DNA of 64,000 bases from Flavobacterium salmonis (GCF_903819435.1 NZ_CAIJDP010000082.1:151364-215363), one strand, 5' to 3'. Counted from the stretch's first letter, positions 17,409-27,809 are shown. Made by a program: numbers and translations. Notes: generated by a model not told the origin, from the sequence alone.

Positions 17409-18080
17409 ATGGAATTTCAAGTAAAATTTGATATAAACGATAAAATCTTCTTGCGTAATCCTGAAAGCAGCGAATTAGGTAAATTGATGGTAAAAAAATC
17501 CATTGACCTTATTTATGAACTTGGTTTTGAACAATTTACATTTAAAAAACTGGCCATAGAAATACACAGTACAGAAGCCACCATTTACCGATATTTTGAA
17601 AATAAACACCGCCTTTTGCTTTACATTCTTAATTGGTATTGGAGCTATATGGAATTTTTAGTGACTTTTAAATTAGAAAACGTATTTGATAAAAAAGAAA
17701 GATTAAAAATAATCGTGAATTTACTTACTCACGAATTTGCAGAAAGTACAAATCAATTTGATTATAATAAAAAGCTTCTTAATCAAATCGTTATTGCGGA
17801 AAGCAGTAAAGTATATTTAGTAAAAGAAGTTACAGAAATCAATAAAAATGAGGTTTTTAAGCCTTATAAGGATTTGTGCTCAAAAATAGCAGAAGTTATT
17901 TCAGAGTATAATTCAAAATATAAATATCCGAGATCACTCAGTACTACCCTGATTGAAACAGCACATCAACAGCAGTACTTTAGTGTTAATTTACCAAAAC
18001 TTACGGACGCTTCCTCAAAAACAAACACAGAATTTACAGCACAATTCATTGAAGATTTGTTATTTAAAGTTTTGGATTAA
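17409..18080 (+). CDS. TetR/AcrR-family transcriptional regulator
   Basis: A 223-residue protein. Residues about 22-70 form a TetR-type helix-turn-helix: LIYELGFEQFTFKKLA, then the recognition part STEATIYRYFENKHRLLLYIL. The C-terminal ligand-binding part is helical and divergent. It is divergent from the bestrophin/carbonic anhydrase pair with 148 bp between starts, so local control of that pair and of itself is likely. The ligand is unknown. Confidence 0.88.
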   Translation: MEFQVKFDINDKIFLRNPESSELGKLMVKKSIDLIYELGFEQFTFKKLAIEIHSTEATIYRYFENKHRLLLYILNWYWSYMEFLVTFKLENVFDKKERLKIIVNLLTHEFAESTNQFDYNKKLLNQIVIAESSKVYLVKEVTEINKNEVFKPYKDLCSKIAEVISEYNSKYKYPRSLSTTLIETAHQQQYFSVNLPKLTDASSKTNTEFTAQFIEDLLFKVLD

Positions 18081-18511
18081 TTATCATATTGTTTTGAACA
18101 TTATTTATACTGGAAGTTCCCAAATCCATAGTTATTCAATGTATATACCTCCAAAATACAAGGAGACATGTATTACATATTCTCCATTTAAAAAATAAAA
18201 TACCTGTTCATAAAGTAAGGTAAGATCGTACAGTATCTCCAAGAGATATTTTTCGTAGATCGGGATCAGATTTTTTTAATCATAAATCATATATTTCATC
18301 TGTAAAGCAAAACAAAATTATTCTTTTGAATAGTGCTGAATTACCGGTAGGAAGGAAATATAAGATTCTGCTGAGCCTTCCTAAAAGTCATTAGATAATT
18401 CAACAAAACACACTACAACACTAGTAAACAAGTAATTAAAATTCAAACAGAACTTATTTTTCAAGATTGTTTGAAATTAGTAAACATCAGGAGATGGATT
18501 TATATTTCATT
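18081..18511. other. Intergenic region with possible gene remnant
   Basis: No intact gene. On the plus strand 18224-18394 is open for 56 codons without an ATG and ends KYKILLSLPKSH. It reads like the tail of an unidentified gene, but nothing is recognised. The rest is AT-rich. Confidence 0.3.
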
Positions 18512-18554
18512 AAAAAAAGTATCTCATAAAACAGTTTTGTGATATGAGATACTT
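18512..18554 (-). terminator. Terminator of the SusC-like gene
   Basis: Perfect 12-bp inverted repeat AAGTATCTCATA / TATGAGATACTT. Read on the minus strand it is followed by a run of seven T, and it lies 24 bp after the stop codon of the decayed receptor gene. Confidence 0.7.
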
Positions 18555-18577
18555 AATCTTTAGAAAAAAATAATTTA

Positions 18578-20810
18578 TTATTTCAAACTTGTGTTTGTCA
18601 ATTTGATCTTATATGGGAAGTTTACATCATTATTGAAATAATCTGCTGTCAATTGTAATCTGTCTTTAAAGAAACCTGCTTCAAGACCAATGTTTGTCTG
18701 ATCACTGGTTTCCCATCCTAAATCTTAATTTCCTGCCTGAGAAATTGCCAAGGTTGCAGCTGTTCCATAAATTGAGGAACCATACAAATTTTGTGAAGCA
18801 TACGCTGATGAAAGGTTTCCATTACCCACTCTTCCCCAACTTCCTTTTAATTTAAGCGAGCTTACGTAATCTGTGATTTTGCTGTTTTTAAAAAAACTTT
18901 CTTCGCTAACGGACCATCCAGCAGATATTCCTCCAAAATTCCCGTATTTGCTTTTTAGACCCAAGGCAGAATTTCCGTCTTTTCTGAAATTGCCGGTAAT
19001 AAAATACTTCCCTGCATAGCCATACGATAACCTAAAAAAAGAAGATAGAAAAAGTCTTTCTGACAAACTGTTACCGGCTGATCTTATTGTTCCCCAGGTC
19101 CCCTGATAATTTTCAAAGAAAGGATCTGAAGCATTGGTTTGATTTGCCCCCCAGGATGAATTTTCGAACTTCTGAACATCATATCCTGCCAATGCTGAAA
19201 TATGATGATTGTTACCAAAACGTCTGTCAAAAGAAAGGCTATTTGTAAATTCTTAAAATAGAAATATTTAGTTGAAGATCCGCCTGTTGCATATGCCGAA
19301 GATCCAAGATTTGGACTTAAATAGGTTATATTTTCTGCTCTTAGCCTGTCGATTCCGTAATTACTGTCAAATTTAAATCCGTCAAAAAAGGTAATGGTTG
19401 CGTGAACATTTCCAACAAAATGATCGTTGGAACTGGTGCATTTACTGTTATCAAACAATGCTCCGGGATCCCATAATGTATTGGTAAATAAGTTATTTCC
19501 CGAACTTGTAGTTCCTGTAGAACTTAAATTATATAAACCTTCATTATTATAAACAACAACGTTTGGAGGAAGTGCCAAAGCTAAACTTGCCGCACCAATT
19601 AATAATAATCCGCTGCTGCTTAATGAACCTGTATTTTGTGCCTGATTAAAAGTATTGTTATACGAAAGATTTCCACCCAATTTAAGCCATCTGTTTACAT
19701 CATAATCGATATTAAACCTAACTCTTTTTCTCTCGAATTCATTATCTTTTGTAATTCCTTCCTGTTTAGAATAATTGGTAGAGAAAAAATATCTGGTTTT
19801 ATCTGTTCCTCCCGAAATACTGATATTATGATTTTGAGAAACAGCGTCACGGTATACCTGATCTTTCCAGCTAGTATTTACACGTGAACCATCAGCATTA
19901 AAAGACGGAAAGAAAAGTGCTGATGCTACAGCAGCGTTATTTTCATTACCACCTAATATTTTGCTGTTGAGTACCGCTTCGTTTTTTATGTCTTCGTATT
20001 GTGTATTATTCAGAAGATCCGATAATCGGGTAGCTCTGGTAATTCCAATCCAACTATCGTAGGTAACTTTAGTTTTACCTGCTTTTCCTTTTTTTGTTGT
20101 CACTAATATAACTTCACCGGCAGCACGAGAACCGTAAATTGAGGTTGACGCGGCATCTTTTAAAACATCAATAGATTCAATATCTGCCGGGTTTATATCT
20201 GAAAGTGGGTTATTGGCAACCGAATTTGTTGTGGACACATCACCGGAATTAACCGGAATACCATCAATAACAATTAAAGGAGAAGTGCTTAAGGAAATTG
20301 AATTTACCCCACGAATTCTAATTACCGGAGCATCATTTAATACACCACTCGGGTTAGAAACATTTACTCCAGAGCCTTCCCAATCAGTGCCTGTTCAAAA
20401 CTTTGAACCGGAATATCTTTAATTGTTTTAGACGTAATTCTTGCAGCTGAACCTGTAAATTCTTTTTTGCTTTGCGTACCATAACCTACTACAAGTACTT
20501 CTTTTAAAGCTGTACTAGACGGTATAAGTCTTATGTCATTAAATGAGGAACCTGTATTTTTTTCAAGCGTTTCGTAACCAATATAACTGATAGACAACAA
20601 CTTGTCTTGTTTCGTTATGGATAGTGAAAATTTTCCATTGCTATCTGTGACAGCAGATTTCCCACTTTCTGTAGCAATAATGGTAACTCCCGGTAAAGGC
20701 TCTCCTTTGTAAGAACCTCTCACGGTTCCGCTTATCGTTCGATCCTGTGCACTCAGCATTCCAGGAAGTATGCTGAACAAAAAAATTAAAACTAGTAAGA
20801 TTTTTTTCAT
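18578..20810 (-). pseudogene. Decayed SusC/RagA-type TonB receptor
   Basis: Starts with a signal peptide (MKKILLVLIFLFSILPG), a carboxypeptidase-regulatory-like domain (TISGTVRGSYKGEPLPGVT) and the SusC boundary sequence VLVVGYGTQSKKEFTGS. A one-base deletion near 20372 breaks GKAAG. The frame then gives the plug domain (VIRIRGVNSIS, PLIVIDGIPV, IDVLKDAASTSIYGSRAAG). A second one-base deletion near 19247 shifts frame before NSLSFDRRFG. An in-frame TAA at 18725 interrupts AGN-DLGWETSDQTNIGLE. About 250 C-terminal barrel residues are missing before the tail NFPYKIKLTNTSLK. No SusD gene follows. A SAM-I riboswitch lies upstream, so it once served a sulfur- or methionine-linked uptake role. Confidence 0.88.
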
Positions 20811-21065
20811 TGAATTTTGTTTTTAAAAATTGGATATAGTAATCCCCAGGGCCGATGTTGAAATGGCCTATCAATAATGCTGATAAAACAGGACAGGGTT
20901 TAAAAAAGACTAACGATTTTGCATTCGGAAAACTTTAGAATAGTCTTCTTTTAAAAGCAGATTAAATTGTTTGGAATGGCATCTAAAAATAATAGTTCAG
21001 TTTTCATGTAAGTGATAAAAAATTTAATAATAATGAGCTTATTCAGATTTTCTAAGGAAATCTTT

Positions 21066-21161
21066 CTTATCTGTCCACCGCAGCCGAAGGATTTAGTACC
21101 TTATTTGGTAACAGGTTGCTAAGACATCATCGGGCCTATTCCCTCAGTCTTTCTGGATAAG
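21066..21161 (-). promoter_or_regulatory. SAM-I (S-box) riboswitch
   Basis: On the minus strand the element opens with CTTATC and closes with GATAAG, forming P1. Inside are the S-box core blocks: GAGGGAATAGGCCCGATGA, then GCAACC, and GGTACTAAATCC followed by GGACAGATAAG. Order and spacing match the SAM-I aptamer. The next minus-strand gene is the decayed SusC-like receptor, whose start lies about 255 bp downstream. I did not identify a clear expression platform. Confidence 0.85.
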
Positions 21162-21435
21162 TCATGTAGAAATTTTCTACCTTACAGATATATATAAATC
21201 AATATTAATTCTATATAATTAGTATAGTTTAAAATGTTTTTTACAAAAATATTTTACAAAAACATTAATTAAACTGTATAACAAATACTTATTCATACTT
21301 TAAAAAAGTAGATATTATTATTTTACACAGAATATTCATACTTTCTTCAATATTTGGAAAATTTAGATACCCAGTATGTTTTACTTTCTAATATTCACTT
21401 GCTCCCAGATATTAAATAATGTTTAGGAAAATTAA

Positions 21436-21474
21436 TAAAAAACCCTATCCGAAATTTTAGCTTCTGACAGGGTT
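21436..21474 (-). terminator. Terminator of the pectinase gene
   Basis: On the minus strand, stem AACCCTGTC / GATAGGGTT (one G-U pair) with a 16-nt loop and a tail of five or six T. It lies 30 bp after the stop codon of the pectin-degrading gene and separates it from the riboswitch unit. Confidence 0.65.
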
Positions 21475-21503
21475 AACAAAAAAGTACTTAAGCTTATAAA
21501 AAC

Positions 21504-24500
21504 TTATTCTTTGATAATGGTTTTATTTATGATACCCTTTTCGGTCAATATCTTAACTACATAAGTACCAGCACTGGCATTCATGTTCACTTTTACAGTT
21601 GTATCAGTAATTTCGTTTATTGTGTAAATTTGTTGTCCAAGCATATTGAATATCGAAATCTGTTTGACTTTTCCAATAGTACCAAAATCTATATAAAATT
21701 CATTTTTGAATGGTACAGGATATATTTTCACTTCAGCTTTAACCTCCAGAGCTACATCAAGTGTATTGTCAGAAACAGCATTTTTAGATGTATTGCCACA
21801 ACTAATTGCGACAGGATTAATCCCTTCTACTTCTATCTTATCAATGTTAGCCAAACCTGATGCTGTTGTGGCTTCTAATCTTATGTTATGAGTACCGGCA
21901 GAAAGCACTACAGTAACCAAAGAACTGGAATTTTCGGCCCAGGTTGTCCAATTGGCTGTAGCATTAAAAGCTGCAGTAGCCACAGTAACGCCATCTACAA
22001 TTACTTTAGCACCTCTTGAAGTAGTACCTCCGTTAGAATATCTCCATCGAAGGATATAATTTCCGGAAGAAGTATTCACAAACCATTCAATTCCTGCACC
22101 GACTGCATTATTAGCATTGGCAAAACCAGTACCCTGATATCCGGCATTATTACTGTCTATTGTGCCTTCAACAAAACAGAAACCCGTTTCATTTTCATTT
22201 ATCGAAATTTCAGTATTTGCTGCAACCGGATCTGTATAATTAGCAGTTCCATTTTGATTTTGACTAGAAGTAATCGCTGCTACTAATCCATTAATGTACA
22301 CTTCCAGATTAGTATATACCGAGTTTAATGTATAAGTTGTTCCGTCTGAAATATTGTTGCTATTTAAACCATTAGCATTTTCCCAGCTATCCGGCATTCC
22401 GTCCTTATCTGTATCTGTAGGTGCTGTAGTAGAATTGTAGGTTGGCCAGCCTCCAACATCAGATTGTGTATCAATGAGCCCTTTAGTAATACCGTTGGAA
22501 CCAGTATAAGTAAAGGTTCCATTAGTTGCTTCTGATACAATTCTGCTGTCCACGGCATCACGCTTAAAGCTTGCTCCTACGTAAGCTAATACTCTGTTGT
22601 AGGCATTTGTTGCAGAATGTGTAGTCATTTCACCAAAATTATATTCAGTATTTACACGAAGCTCCGTTTTACTTTTTGAAGATGGATTAGGATCGACGCC
22701 ATTCCAGTTATCGCCAGAAGTAGTTGAATTTGCAGTAGTATAATTTCCATTGACATAAAAACTACCCCAGACACCTGCTGGCTGAGAGTTAGATCCATCA
22801 TCCGCACTGGGAGAAATAATTCGGTCGTTTACTCCTGAAGCTGTTGCGGGACCTGCTTTGTAATAATTATTGGTAAGATTATACGATCCTCCTTCAGCAG
22901 CATAAGCACTGTTACCGCCCCAGTTATAAACAACATTATTTCTAAAATCAACCATCTCGAGATTAGGAAGCGCCGAGTATCTGCTTCCGCAAAAACGGGC
23001 ATTACGACTATCATGATGAGCCAGCATATTATGATGAAACGAGGCTTTTTTTCCTCCCCAAATTCCACCGTAACCATGAGTTCCTTTGTCGTGAACAGAC
23101 ACGCGCAAACTTTCAGACATCATGCACCACTGCATAGTAAAGTTTTCATTGTCGTAAAATGAAGCACATTCATCTGTACTCCAGCTCATAGAACAGTGGT
23201 CAATAATAATGTTTTTATGATTCCTGCCGCCAATGGCATCTCCTTCATGCTGTGCCTGGTCGCCCATACGAAAACGAAGATATCGGATGATAACATTATC
23301 AGCATCTACATTTACTGAGTAATTTTTCAGACAGATTCCATCACCCGGAGCAGTCTGACCTGCTATGGTGATATTTCCATTATTGATTCTTAAATCTGAA
23401 TTAAGCGCAATGATTCCGGATACTTTAAACATTACTGTTCTCGCTCCTGTTGCCGTAACGGCTGCCCTTAAACTTCCTGCACCTGAATCATTTAGATTGG
23501 TAACATAAATTACCTGTCCGCCACGACCACCGCTGGTGTAACGTCCAAAACCTTCGGCACCCGGAAATGCCGGTGAAGTAACCGCTAGAGCTGCAGTAGC
23601 CTTTTGAGTCGATGCGGTAACTGTTAAAGTTCCTGATTTTGTAACATTTGGAGTCCCGCCAACTGTGGTAATTGTATAGTTAAAAGTGCCACTCACAGTT
23701 GGTTTTCCACTTAAGGTTATAGTTTTCGCCGAATTATCTATAGCCGCATTGATTCCAGATGGCAATCCTGATATTGTTACTGTGGCAGCGTTTTCCCAGT
23801 TATAATAAAAGCCTGTAATAGCAGTATTTATCGCTATGGTTTGACTAGAACCTCCAGCTCCGTGTTTTATTAATGCAGCTCCTAATGTAACAGAATTAAT
23901 GATGGTATCAGGATTCCAGTTATCGGTAACCTGTGGATTGGCATCATTTGCTTTTAAAACATTTAATTTTGTATAAGAGGCAGCTTGAGCAACACTTAAT
24001 TTTTTTGCCCATAAAACTCTTGAAGACGGAACATAACCGGCTCCTGAGTTATTATATTCTGAAAAACGTGCCGTAGCCTGATTAGCAGCGTTACCCCAGT
24101 CATTCCACCCTACTGCTTTAATAGCATTAGTCATACTTGTGTTCATATAGGTAACCGATGCATATCCTCCCCATGGGCGGCCAAGATCCGTAATATTACT
24201 TCCTGAACCTGTAATCTGGCAATTATTGAATACAAAGCCATATGCTAAATGTGATGCAGTATTAGCTGCAGTTAAAGAGCTTCCCCCTTTTGTGTAAAGC
24301 TGACAATTTTGAAAATAAGCGATGGCTCCTCCAAAAATAAAGTCTGTAGTACCTTCAAAATAACAATTTTCATGATAAGATCTACCGCTGTGAGGATAAT
24401 AAGTATCCTGATCTCCTAAAAAACGGCAGTCCTTAAAAACAGCTTTATCCGCAGTACAGCGAACAGCTACTGCCTGTCCAACAGGTCCGGATGAATTAGC

Positions 24501-24878
24501 AAACGTAAGGTTCAATGCATAAAAACCTGCCCCATTGATGAAAGTACTTGCCGAATTTGAGGTTCCGTAAGCAGCTCCTGTTGCCGGATTAATTTTGGAT
24601 GCATAGTTATTATAGGTCAAAATAGTTCCCGTTGAACTTTGTCCTACGAAGGTCAGATTTGTTTTATTTGAAGGAATCGTAATTACTTCATAATAAGTAC
24701 CATTTTTAATATAAATTTTAGTTCTGGTGGAACTATTAGAAGGAGCTGCATTCACGGCTGCCTGTACAGTGGTATAATTACCTGTTCCATCCTTGGCAAC
24801 TACGATATCGTAGGTCTGTGCTTTCAGTTGTATCGAAAAGAAAGCTAAAAAGGCTAATAGTAAAATTTTTTGTTTCAT
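21504..24878 (-). CDS. Secreted pectinesterase / pectate lyase fusion, T9SS
   Basis: A 1124-residue multidomain enzyme. A signal peptide (MKQKILLLAFLAFFSIQLKA) is followed by a pectin methylesterase domain (about 22-310) with NGTYYEVI, QAVAVR, QDTYYP, DFIFGG and GRPWG, which hold the catalytic Asp residues and Arg. A linker of about 100 residues leads to a pectate lyase of the PL1 type (about 435-830), with IDHCSMSWSTDE and WGGKKASFHHNMLAHHDSR. Next is a CBM35/CBM6-like module (about 900-1030; GIEWFVNTSSGNY, GTHNIRLEAT). The last about 75 residues (IYPVPFKNEF to INKTIIKE) are a type IX secretion sorting domain. Together they would de-esterify and cleave homogalacturonan outside the cell. It stands alone, outside any SusCD locus. 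Confidence 0.92.
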   Translation of the reverse strand: MKQKILLLAFLAFFSIQLKAQTYDIVVAKDGTGNYTTVQAAVNAAPSNSSTRTKIYIKNGTYYEVITIPSNKTNLTFVGQSSTGTILTYNNYASKINPATGAAYGTSNSASTFINGAGFYALNLTFANSSGPVGQAVAVRCTADKAVFKDCRFLGDQDTYYPHSGRSYHENCYFEGTTDFIFGGAIAYFQNCQLYTKGGSSLTAANTASHLAYGFVFNNCQITGSGSNITDLGRPWGGYASVTYMNTSMTNAIKAVGWNDWGNAANQATARFSEYNNSGAGYVPSSRVLWAKKLSVAQAASYTKLNVLKANDANPQVTDNWNPDTIINSVTLGAALIKHGAGGSSQTIAINTAITGFYYNWENAATVTISGLPSGINAAIDNSAKTITLSGKPTVSGTFNYTITTVGGTPNVTKSGTLTVTASTQKATAALAVTSPAFPGAEGFGRYTSGGRGGQVIYVTNLNDSGAGSLRAAVTATGARTVMFKVSGIIALNSDLRINNGNITIAGQTAPGDGICLKNYSVNVDADNVIIRYLRFRMGDQAQHEGDAIGGRNHKNIIIDHCSMSWSTDECASFYDNENFTMQWCMMSESLRVSVHDKGTHGYGGIWGGKKASFHHNMLAHHDSRNARFCGSRYSALPNLEMVDFRNNVVYNWGGNSAYAAEGGSYNLTNNYYKAGPATASGVNDRIISPSADDGSNSQPAGVWGSFYVNGNYTTANSTTSGDNWNGVDPNPSSKSKTELRVNTEYNFGEMTTHSATNAYNRVLAYVGASFKRDAVDSRIVSEATNGTFTYTGSNGITKGLIDTQSDVGGWPTYNSTTAPTDTDKDGMPDSWENANGLNSNNISDGTTYTLNSVYTNLEVYINGLVAAITSSQNQNGTANYTDPVAANTEISINENETGFCFVEGTIDSNNAGYQGTGFANANNAVGAGIEWFVNTSSGNYILRWRYSNGGTTSRGAKVIVDGVTVATAAFNATANWTTWAENSSSLVTVVLSAGTHNIRLEATTASGLANIDKIEVEGINPVAISCGNTSKNAVSDNTLDVALEVKAEVKIYPVPFKNEFYIDFGTIGKVKQISIFNMLGQQIYTINEITDTTVKVNMNASAGTYVVKILTEKGIINKTIIKE

Positions 24879-24934
24879 ACTTTTTGGTTTTGGTTAGATA
24901 ATAGTTTTACAGATTAAGTACTTTCCTGTTAAAA

Positions 24935-24942
24935 CAAAACTA
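24935..24942 (-). promoter_or_regulatory. Possible -7 box of the pectinase promoter
   Basis: On the minus strand the sequence TAGTTTTG fits TAnnTTTG and lies about 57 bp before the start codon. A TTTG lies upstream but at 14 bp, shorter than the usual spacing, so support is moderate. Confidence 0.35.
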
Positions 24943-25091
24943 TAAAAAACCATATACAAATACAGTAGACATATCACTATTAAACAAGGGGTAAAAACAA
25001 ATATTTATGAATCAAGCCATTATAATATCTATGAGTTTTTAAAAACTAAATTTCAGCACTGATGCTATTTAACATGTAAGATAAAAATTGT

Positions 25092-25466
25092 TCACAATAG
25101 CCCAAATTTGTCCTTATAGCATCTAAGTTCAGAATCAGTTTTATGCAGCAACTTTTCCAACAGCATAATTTTGTCCTGATAAAGCAAATTTAAATTCATA
25201 AGACCATAGTTATCTGACAGCATACTGTTTCTTTTAACAGTATTTGTTATATGAAGATTCGTCTCAAAACTTATAATATTTTCTACACTAAGTTCAAAAA
25301 CAGCCGCTATTTCTTCTAACTTCTCAAAACTCATTTTGGCATTTCCTTTTTCGATTTTGCTGTAACCGGCTTGTGTAATTCCCAATCGCACAGCCATATA
25401 TTCCTGGGTATAATTCTTAAGTTCTCTTATACTTCTTATATTATCGTTTATATTGCTACTCATCAC
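25092..25466 (-). CDS. XRE-family helix-turn-helix regulator
   Basis: A 124-residue protein. Residues about 7-64 are a Cro/CI-type HTH: IRSIRELKNYTQEYMA, LGITQAGYSKIEKGNAK and FEKLEEIAAVFELSVENI. The C-terminal 60 residues are polar with a short coiled-coil-like stretch. Many Bacteroidota genomes carry this small type as free-standing regulators. It sits upstream of the pectinase gene on the same strand but 213 bp away, and the pectinase has its own probable promoter. Target unknown. Confidence 0.85.
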   Translation of the reverse strand: MMSSNINDNIRSIRELKNYTQEYMAVRLGITQAGYSKIEKGNAKMSFEKLEEIAAVFELSVENIISFETNLHITNTVKRNSMLSDNYGLMNLNLLYQDKIMLLEKLLHKTDSELRCYKDKFGLL

Positions 25467-25590
25467 ATTTTTTGATTTAGTATCAAACTATTATTAAATC
25501 TAAATCACTACTTATTTGTAAAACAGTAATTCCTGAATACAGCAAATAAAGAAAGTTAAATGAGAACGCACAATAACAAATGTTAAGCGT

Positions 25591-26277
25591 TTAAGCATCT
25601 TTCCGCAAGGTATATTTTAACCGACTTAAATGGACAGGAGTAATATTCAAATATGAAGCTATATAATATTGAGGTACACGCTGAAAAAGATTGGGAAAGT
25701 GACGGTTCATAGACACATAACGCTCTTTAGGTGAATTGGTATAAAGAGCTTTAATTTTATCATTAATAATAAAAAAATATTCCTCAGTAATAAGTCTGCC
25801 AAGTTTCTCACCATACCTGACTGTATTGTAAAAATTGTGAAGCATTTCTCTGGAGATAACGATAACAACAGTATCTTCCATTGCCTGTATAGAATGATTG
25901 GATGGCACATTTTTTAAGAAACTTTCATAGTCGGTGGCAAAAGTATTCTCCAGACAGAAGTGAAAGGTTTTCTCTTCACCCTTTTCGTCTGCAAAATAAA
26001 TGCGTAACAGACCACTCACTACAAAAAAGATTTTATCACAATCATCATTTTCATTTAGAAGCATACTTTTTTTTAAAAAAAATGAACTGCTAAGCATACT
26101 CTGACAATATTGCCACTCTGTATCATTGATATAGATATAAGAAATAATCATTCTATACAGATTTATTATTCCACAATCTTTTAAATGTTCAGTTTTGATT
26201 TTTTTTCTTTTATAAACTCTCCTTGATTTTTCTGGTATCATAGAATTAACGTCGCAATAATTTAAAATTTTCTGCAA
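25591..26277 (-). CDS. Crp/Fnr-family regulator
   Basis: A 228-codon frame; relatives usually start close to the Met at 26151 (MIISYIYIND), giving 186 residues, so the first about 42 residues may not be translated. A cyclic-nucleotide-binding-like beta-roll (FFVVSGLLRIYFADEKGEE) is followed by a C-terminal HTH (QYYIASYLNITPVHLSRLKYTL), matching the widespread Bacteroidota Crp/Fnr subgroup. The classical cAMP-binding Arg/Ser signature is not seen, so the ligand is unclear. It is monocistronic. Confidence 0.82.
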   Translation of the reverse strand: MQKILNYCDVNSMIPEKSRRVYKRKKIKTEHLKDCGIINLYRMIISYIYINDTEWQYCQSMLSSSFFLKKSMLLNENDDCDKIFFVVSGLLRIYFADEKGEEKTFHFCLENTFATDYESFLKNVPSNHSIQAMEDTVVIVISREMLHNFYNTVRYGEKLGRLITEEYFFIINDKIKALYTNSPKERYVSMNRHFPNLFQRVPQYYIASYLNITPVHLSRLKYTLRKDA

Positions 26278-26343
26278 AGTTAAGTATCAGGACGAGGCGT
26301 AAAAAATTCTGAATACAATAAGAACAAACTATACATTTCAGGT

Positions 26344-26379
26344 TAAAAAAAAGGTAACAGTATCTGTACCATTACCTTT
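26344..26379 (-). terminator. Terminator after the SnoaL-like gene
   Basis: On the minus strand, stem AAAGGTAA / TTACCTTT with a 14-nt loop and a tail of T (the plus strand shows eight A). It ends the 27809-to-26521 transcript. Confidence 0.6.
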
Positions 26380-26520
26380 ATGCAGCTCTGAAAATTACAA
26401 CGCAGGAAGATCTGTTAAAGCCTGCAGGAAACGATACATCCAAAATCATAACTGACACAAGAGCATACAGACCTACGGCAATAAGAAGTGTTTTTTTCTA
26501 ATATAACATAATTGGGTTAA

Positions 26521-26910
26521 TTAGCTAATCGCATCATTCACAGACTGGCTGTCTACAAATTGCTCAAAACGTATAATTTTTCCATCCTTTAATTTCCAGA
26601 TATGCGCCACTCTGGCCTCAAATACTTTTCCTGTAATTTTATAGGTTCCGCTATAAGTTCCGTAGGCTACTACTTTATCTTCATTCCAGACATAGTCTTC
26701 CGGAGTAAATTTATAATCGATCCATTCACTTCCAAGCCTGCCAAAAACATTTTTAAAAATATCCTCTAAACCAATATAGGTTCCGGCATAAGGAAATCCT
26801 TTTGCTTCTGTCCATGAAATATCATCGGCTGCATAAGCAGTTAGATTTTTACCATTTTCTTCCGAAGTTTTTCCTTCGTAAGTACTTTTTACAATATCAA
26901 GATTTGTCAT
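26521..26910 (-). CDS. SnoaL-like / NTF2-fold protein
   Basis: About 129 residues from the ATG at 26910 (MTNLDIVKSTYEG). The cone-shaped NTF2 fold is indicated by the helical start, the AADDISWTEAKGFPYAGTY stretch, and the closing VAHIWKLKDGKIIRFEQFVD, which is characteristic of SnoaL-like and ketosteroid-isomerase-related proteins. Such proteins bind small hydrophobic compounds; the reaction here is unknown. It lies 59 bp after the MBL-fold gene and probably shares its transcript. Confidence 0.82.
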   Translation of the reverse strand: MTNLDIVKSTYEGKTSEENGKNLTAYAADDISWTEAKGFPYAGTYIGLEDIFKNVFGRLGSEWIDYKFTPEDYVWNEDKVVAYGTYSGTYKITGKVFEARVAHIWKLKDGKIIRFEQFVDSQSVNDAIS

Positions 26911-26969
26911 TGTTTTTCTATTTAACAAAAGCCTGAACACTTTATGTATTCAGGCTGCATATTATACTT

Positions 26970-27809
26970 TTACCATTTCATTTCTCCAGTATTCACCTTT
27001 GCTCCTATAGCCAAAGCAGTATCAAAAGTAAGTGCCGGATATTCTGCTTTTAAAGCTGCAATTAAACTTTCAGAAGTTGCATTATCCTGAAGAGCCTTTT
27101 CATAAAACTCTATGTATTGTTTTGTATGCACCACAGCTGCCACATCAAAAGGAGAATCTGAATTAGCATGCGCCGGAATAACTATTTCAGGATTCAGGTC
27201 TTTAATTTGATCTAAAATTGAAATCCAGTTCGTACGCGCTTCGACTGTCTGTGCATCTGCCATCCATAAATTAAAAGTAGTCCCAAAAATATTAATCCCT
27301 CCAACCACTGTTTTTATAGATGGAATCCAGATAAAAGTTTTAGACGGAAAAGATTCCAACCCAAAAACTTCTAATTTATGACCTTCTAAATCAATACTGT
27401 TTCCCTTTATGACCTGCGGCAAAACAACATTTGAGGTAATTTTGTTTCCTAATCTTTCTCCCCATATTTCCAATTTCTTCTGTGCTGTAGCCTTTATATG
27501 TTCAACTGTTGCAGGGGCAGCATAAGCTGTTACCTCAGGAAAATGTTTTTTAAATACTTCAAGACCAAAATAAAAATCAGGATCTCCGTGAGAAACATAA
27601 ACAGCTACTAATTTTTTACCGCTTTTTTTGATTTCCTCTGCCACAATTTCGGCTTCAGCCAAAGTAAACTGGGCATCAATCAAAACAACATCTTCTTTTC
27701 CTGAAATGATTGTTGAAGCAACCCCAAAACTATTTTCTGATGCATTAAAAACTTTAAGATTCAAATTTTCAGTTTCAATCGTTTTGAAACTTTTTACATG
27801 TGATTCCAT
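26970..27809 (-). CDS. MBL-fold hydrolase-like protein, degenerate metal site
   Basis: A 279-residue protein with metallo-beta-lactamase fold features: DVVLIDAQFTLAEAE (about 39-53), YVSHGDPDFYFGLEVF (about 75-90), VVGGINIFG and VIPAHANSD. The usual HxHxDH ligand motif is reduced to HGDPDF, so two histidines are missing and a canonical dizinc site is unlikely. A truncated paralogue at 29387 has HDHPDL. Operon with the SnoaL-like gene downstream and, about 100 bp upstream, a DsbA-like gene. Function unknown; possibly an oxidative-stress or solvent-tolerance enzyme family. Confidence 0.8.
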   Translation of the reverse strand: MESHVKSFKTIETENLNLKVFNASENSFGVASTIISGKEDVVLIDAQFTLAEAEIVAEEIKKSGKKLVAVYVSHGDPDFYFGLEVFKKHFPEVTAYAAPATVEHIKATAQKKLEIWGERLGNKITSNVVLPQVIKGNSIDLEGHKLEVFGLESFPSKTFIWIPSIKTVVGGINIFGTTFNLWMADAQTVEARTNWISILDQIKDLNPEIVIPAHANSDSPFDVAAVVHTKQYIEFYEKALQDNATSESLIAALKAEYPALTFDTALAIGAKVNTGEMKW

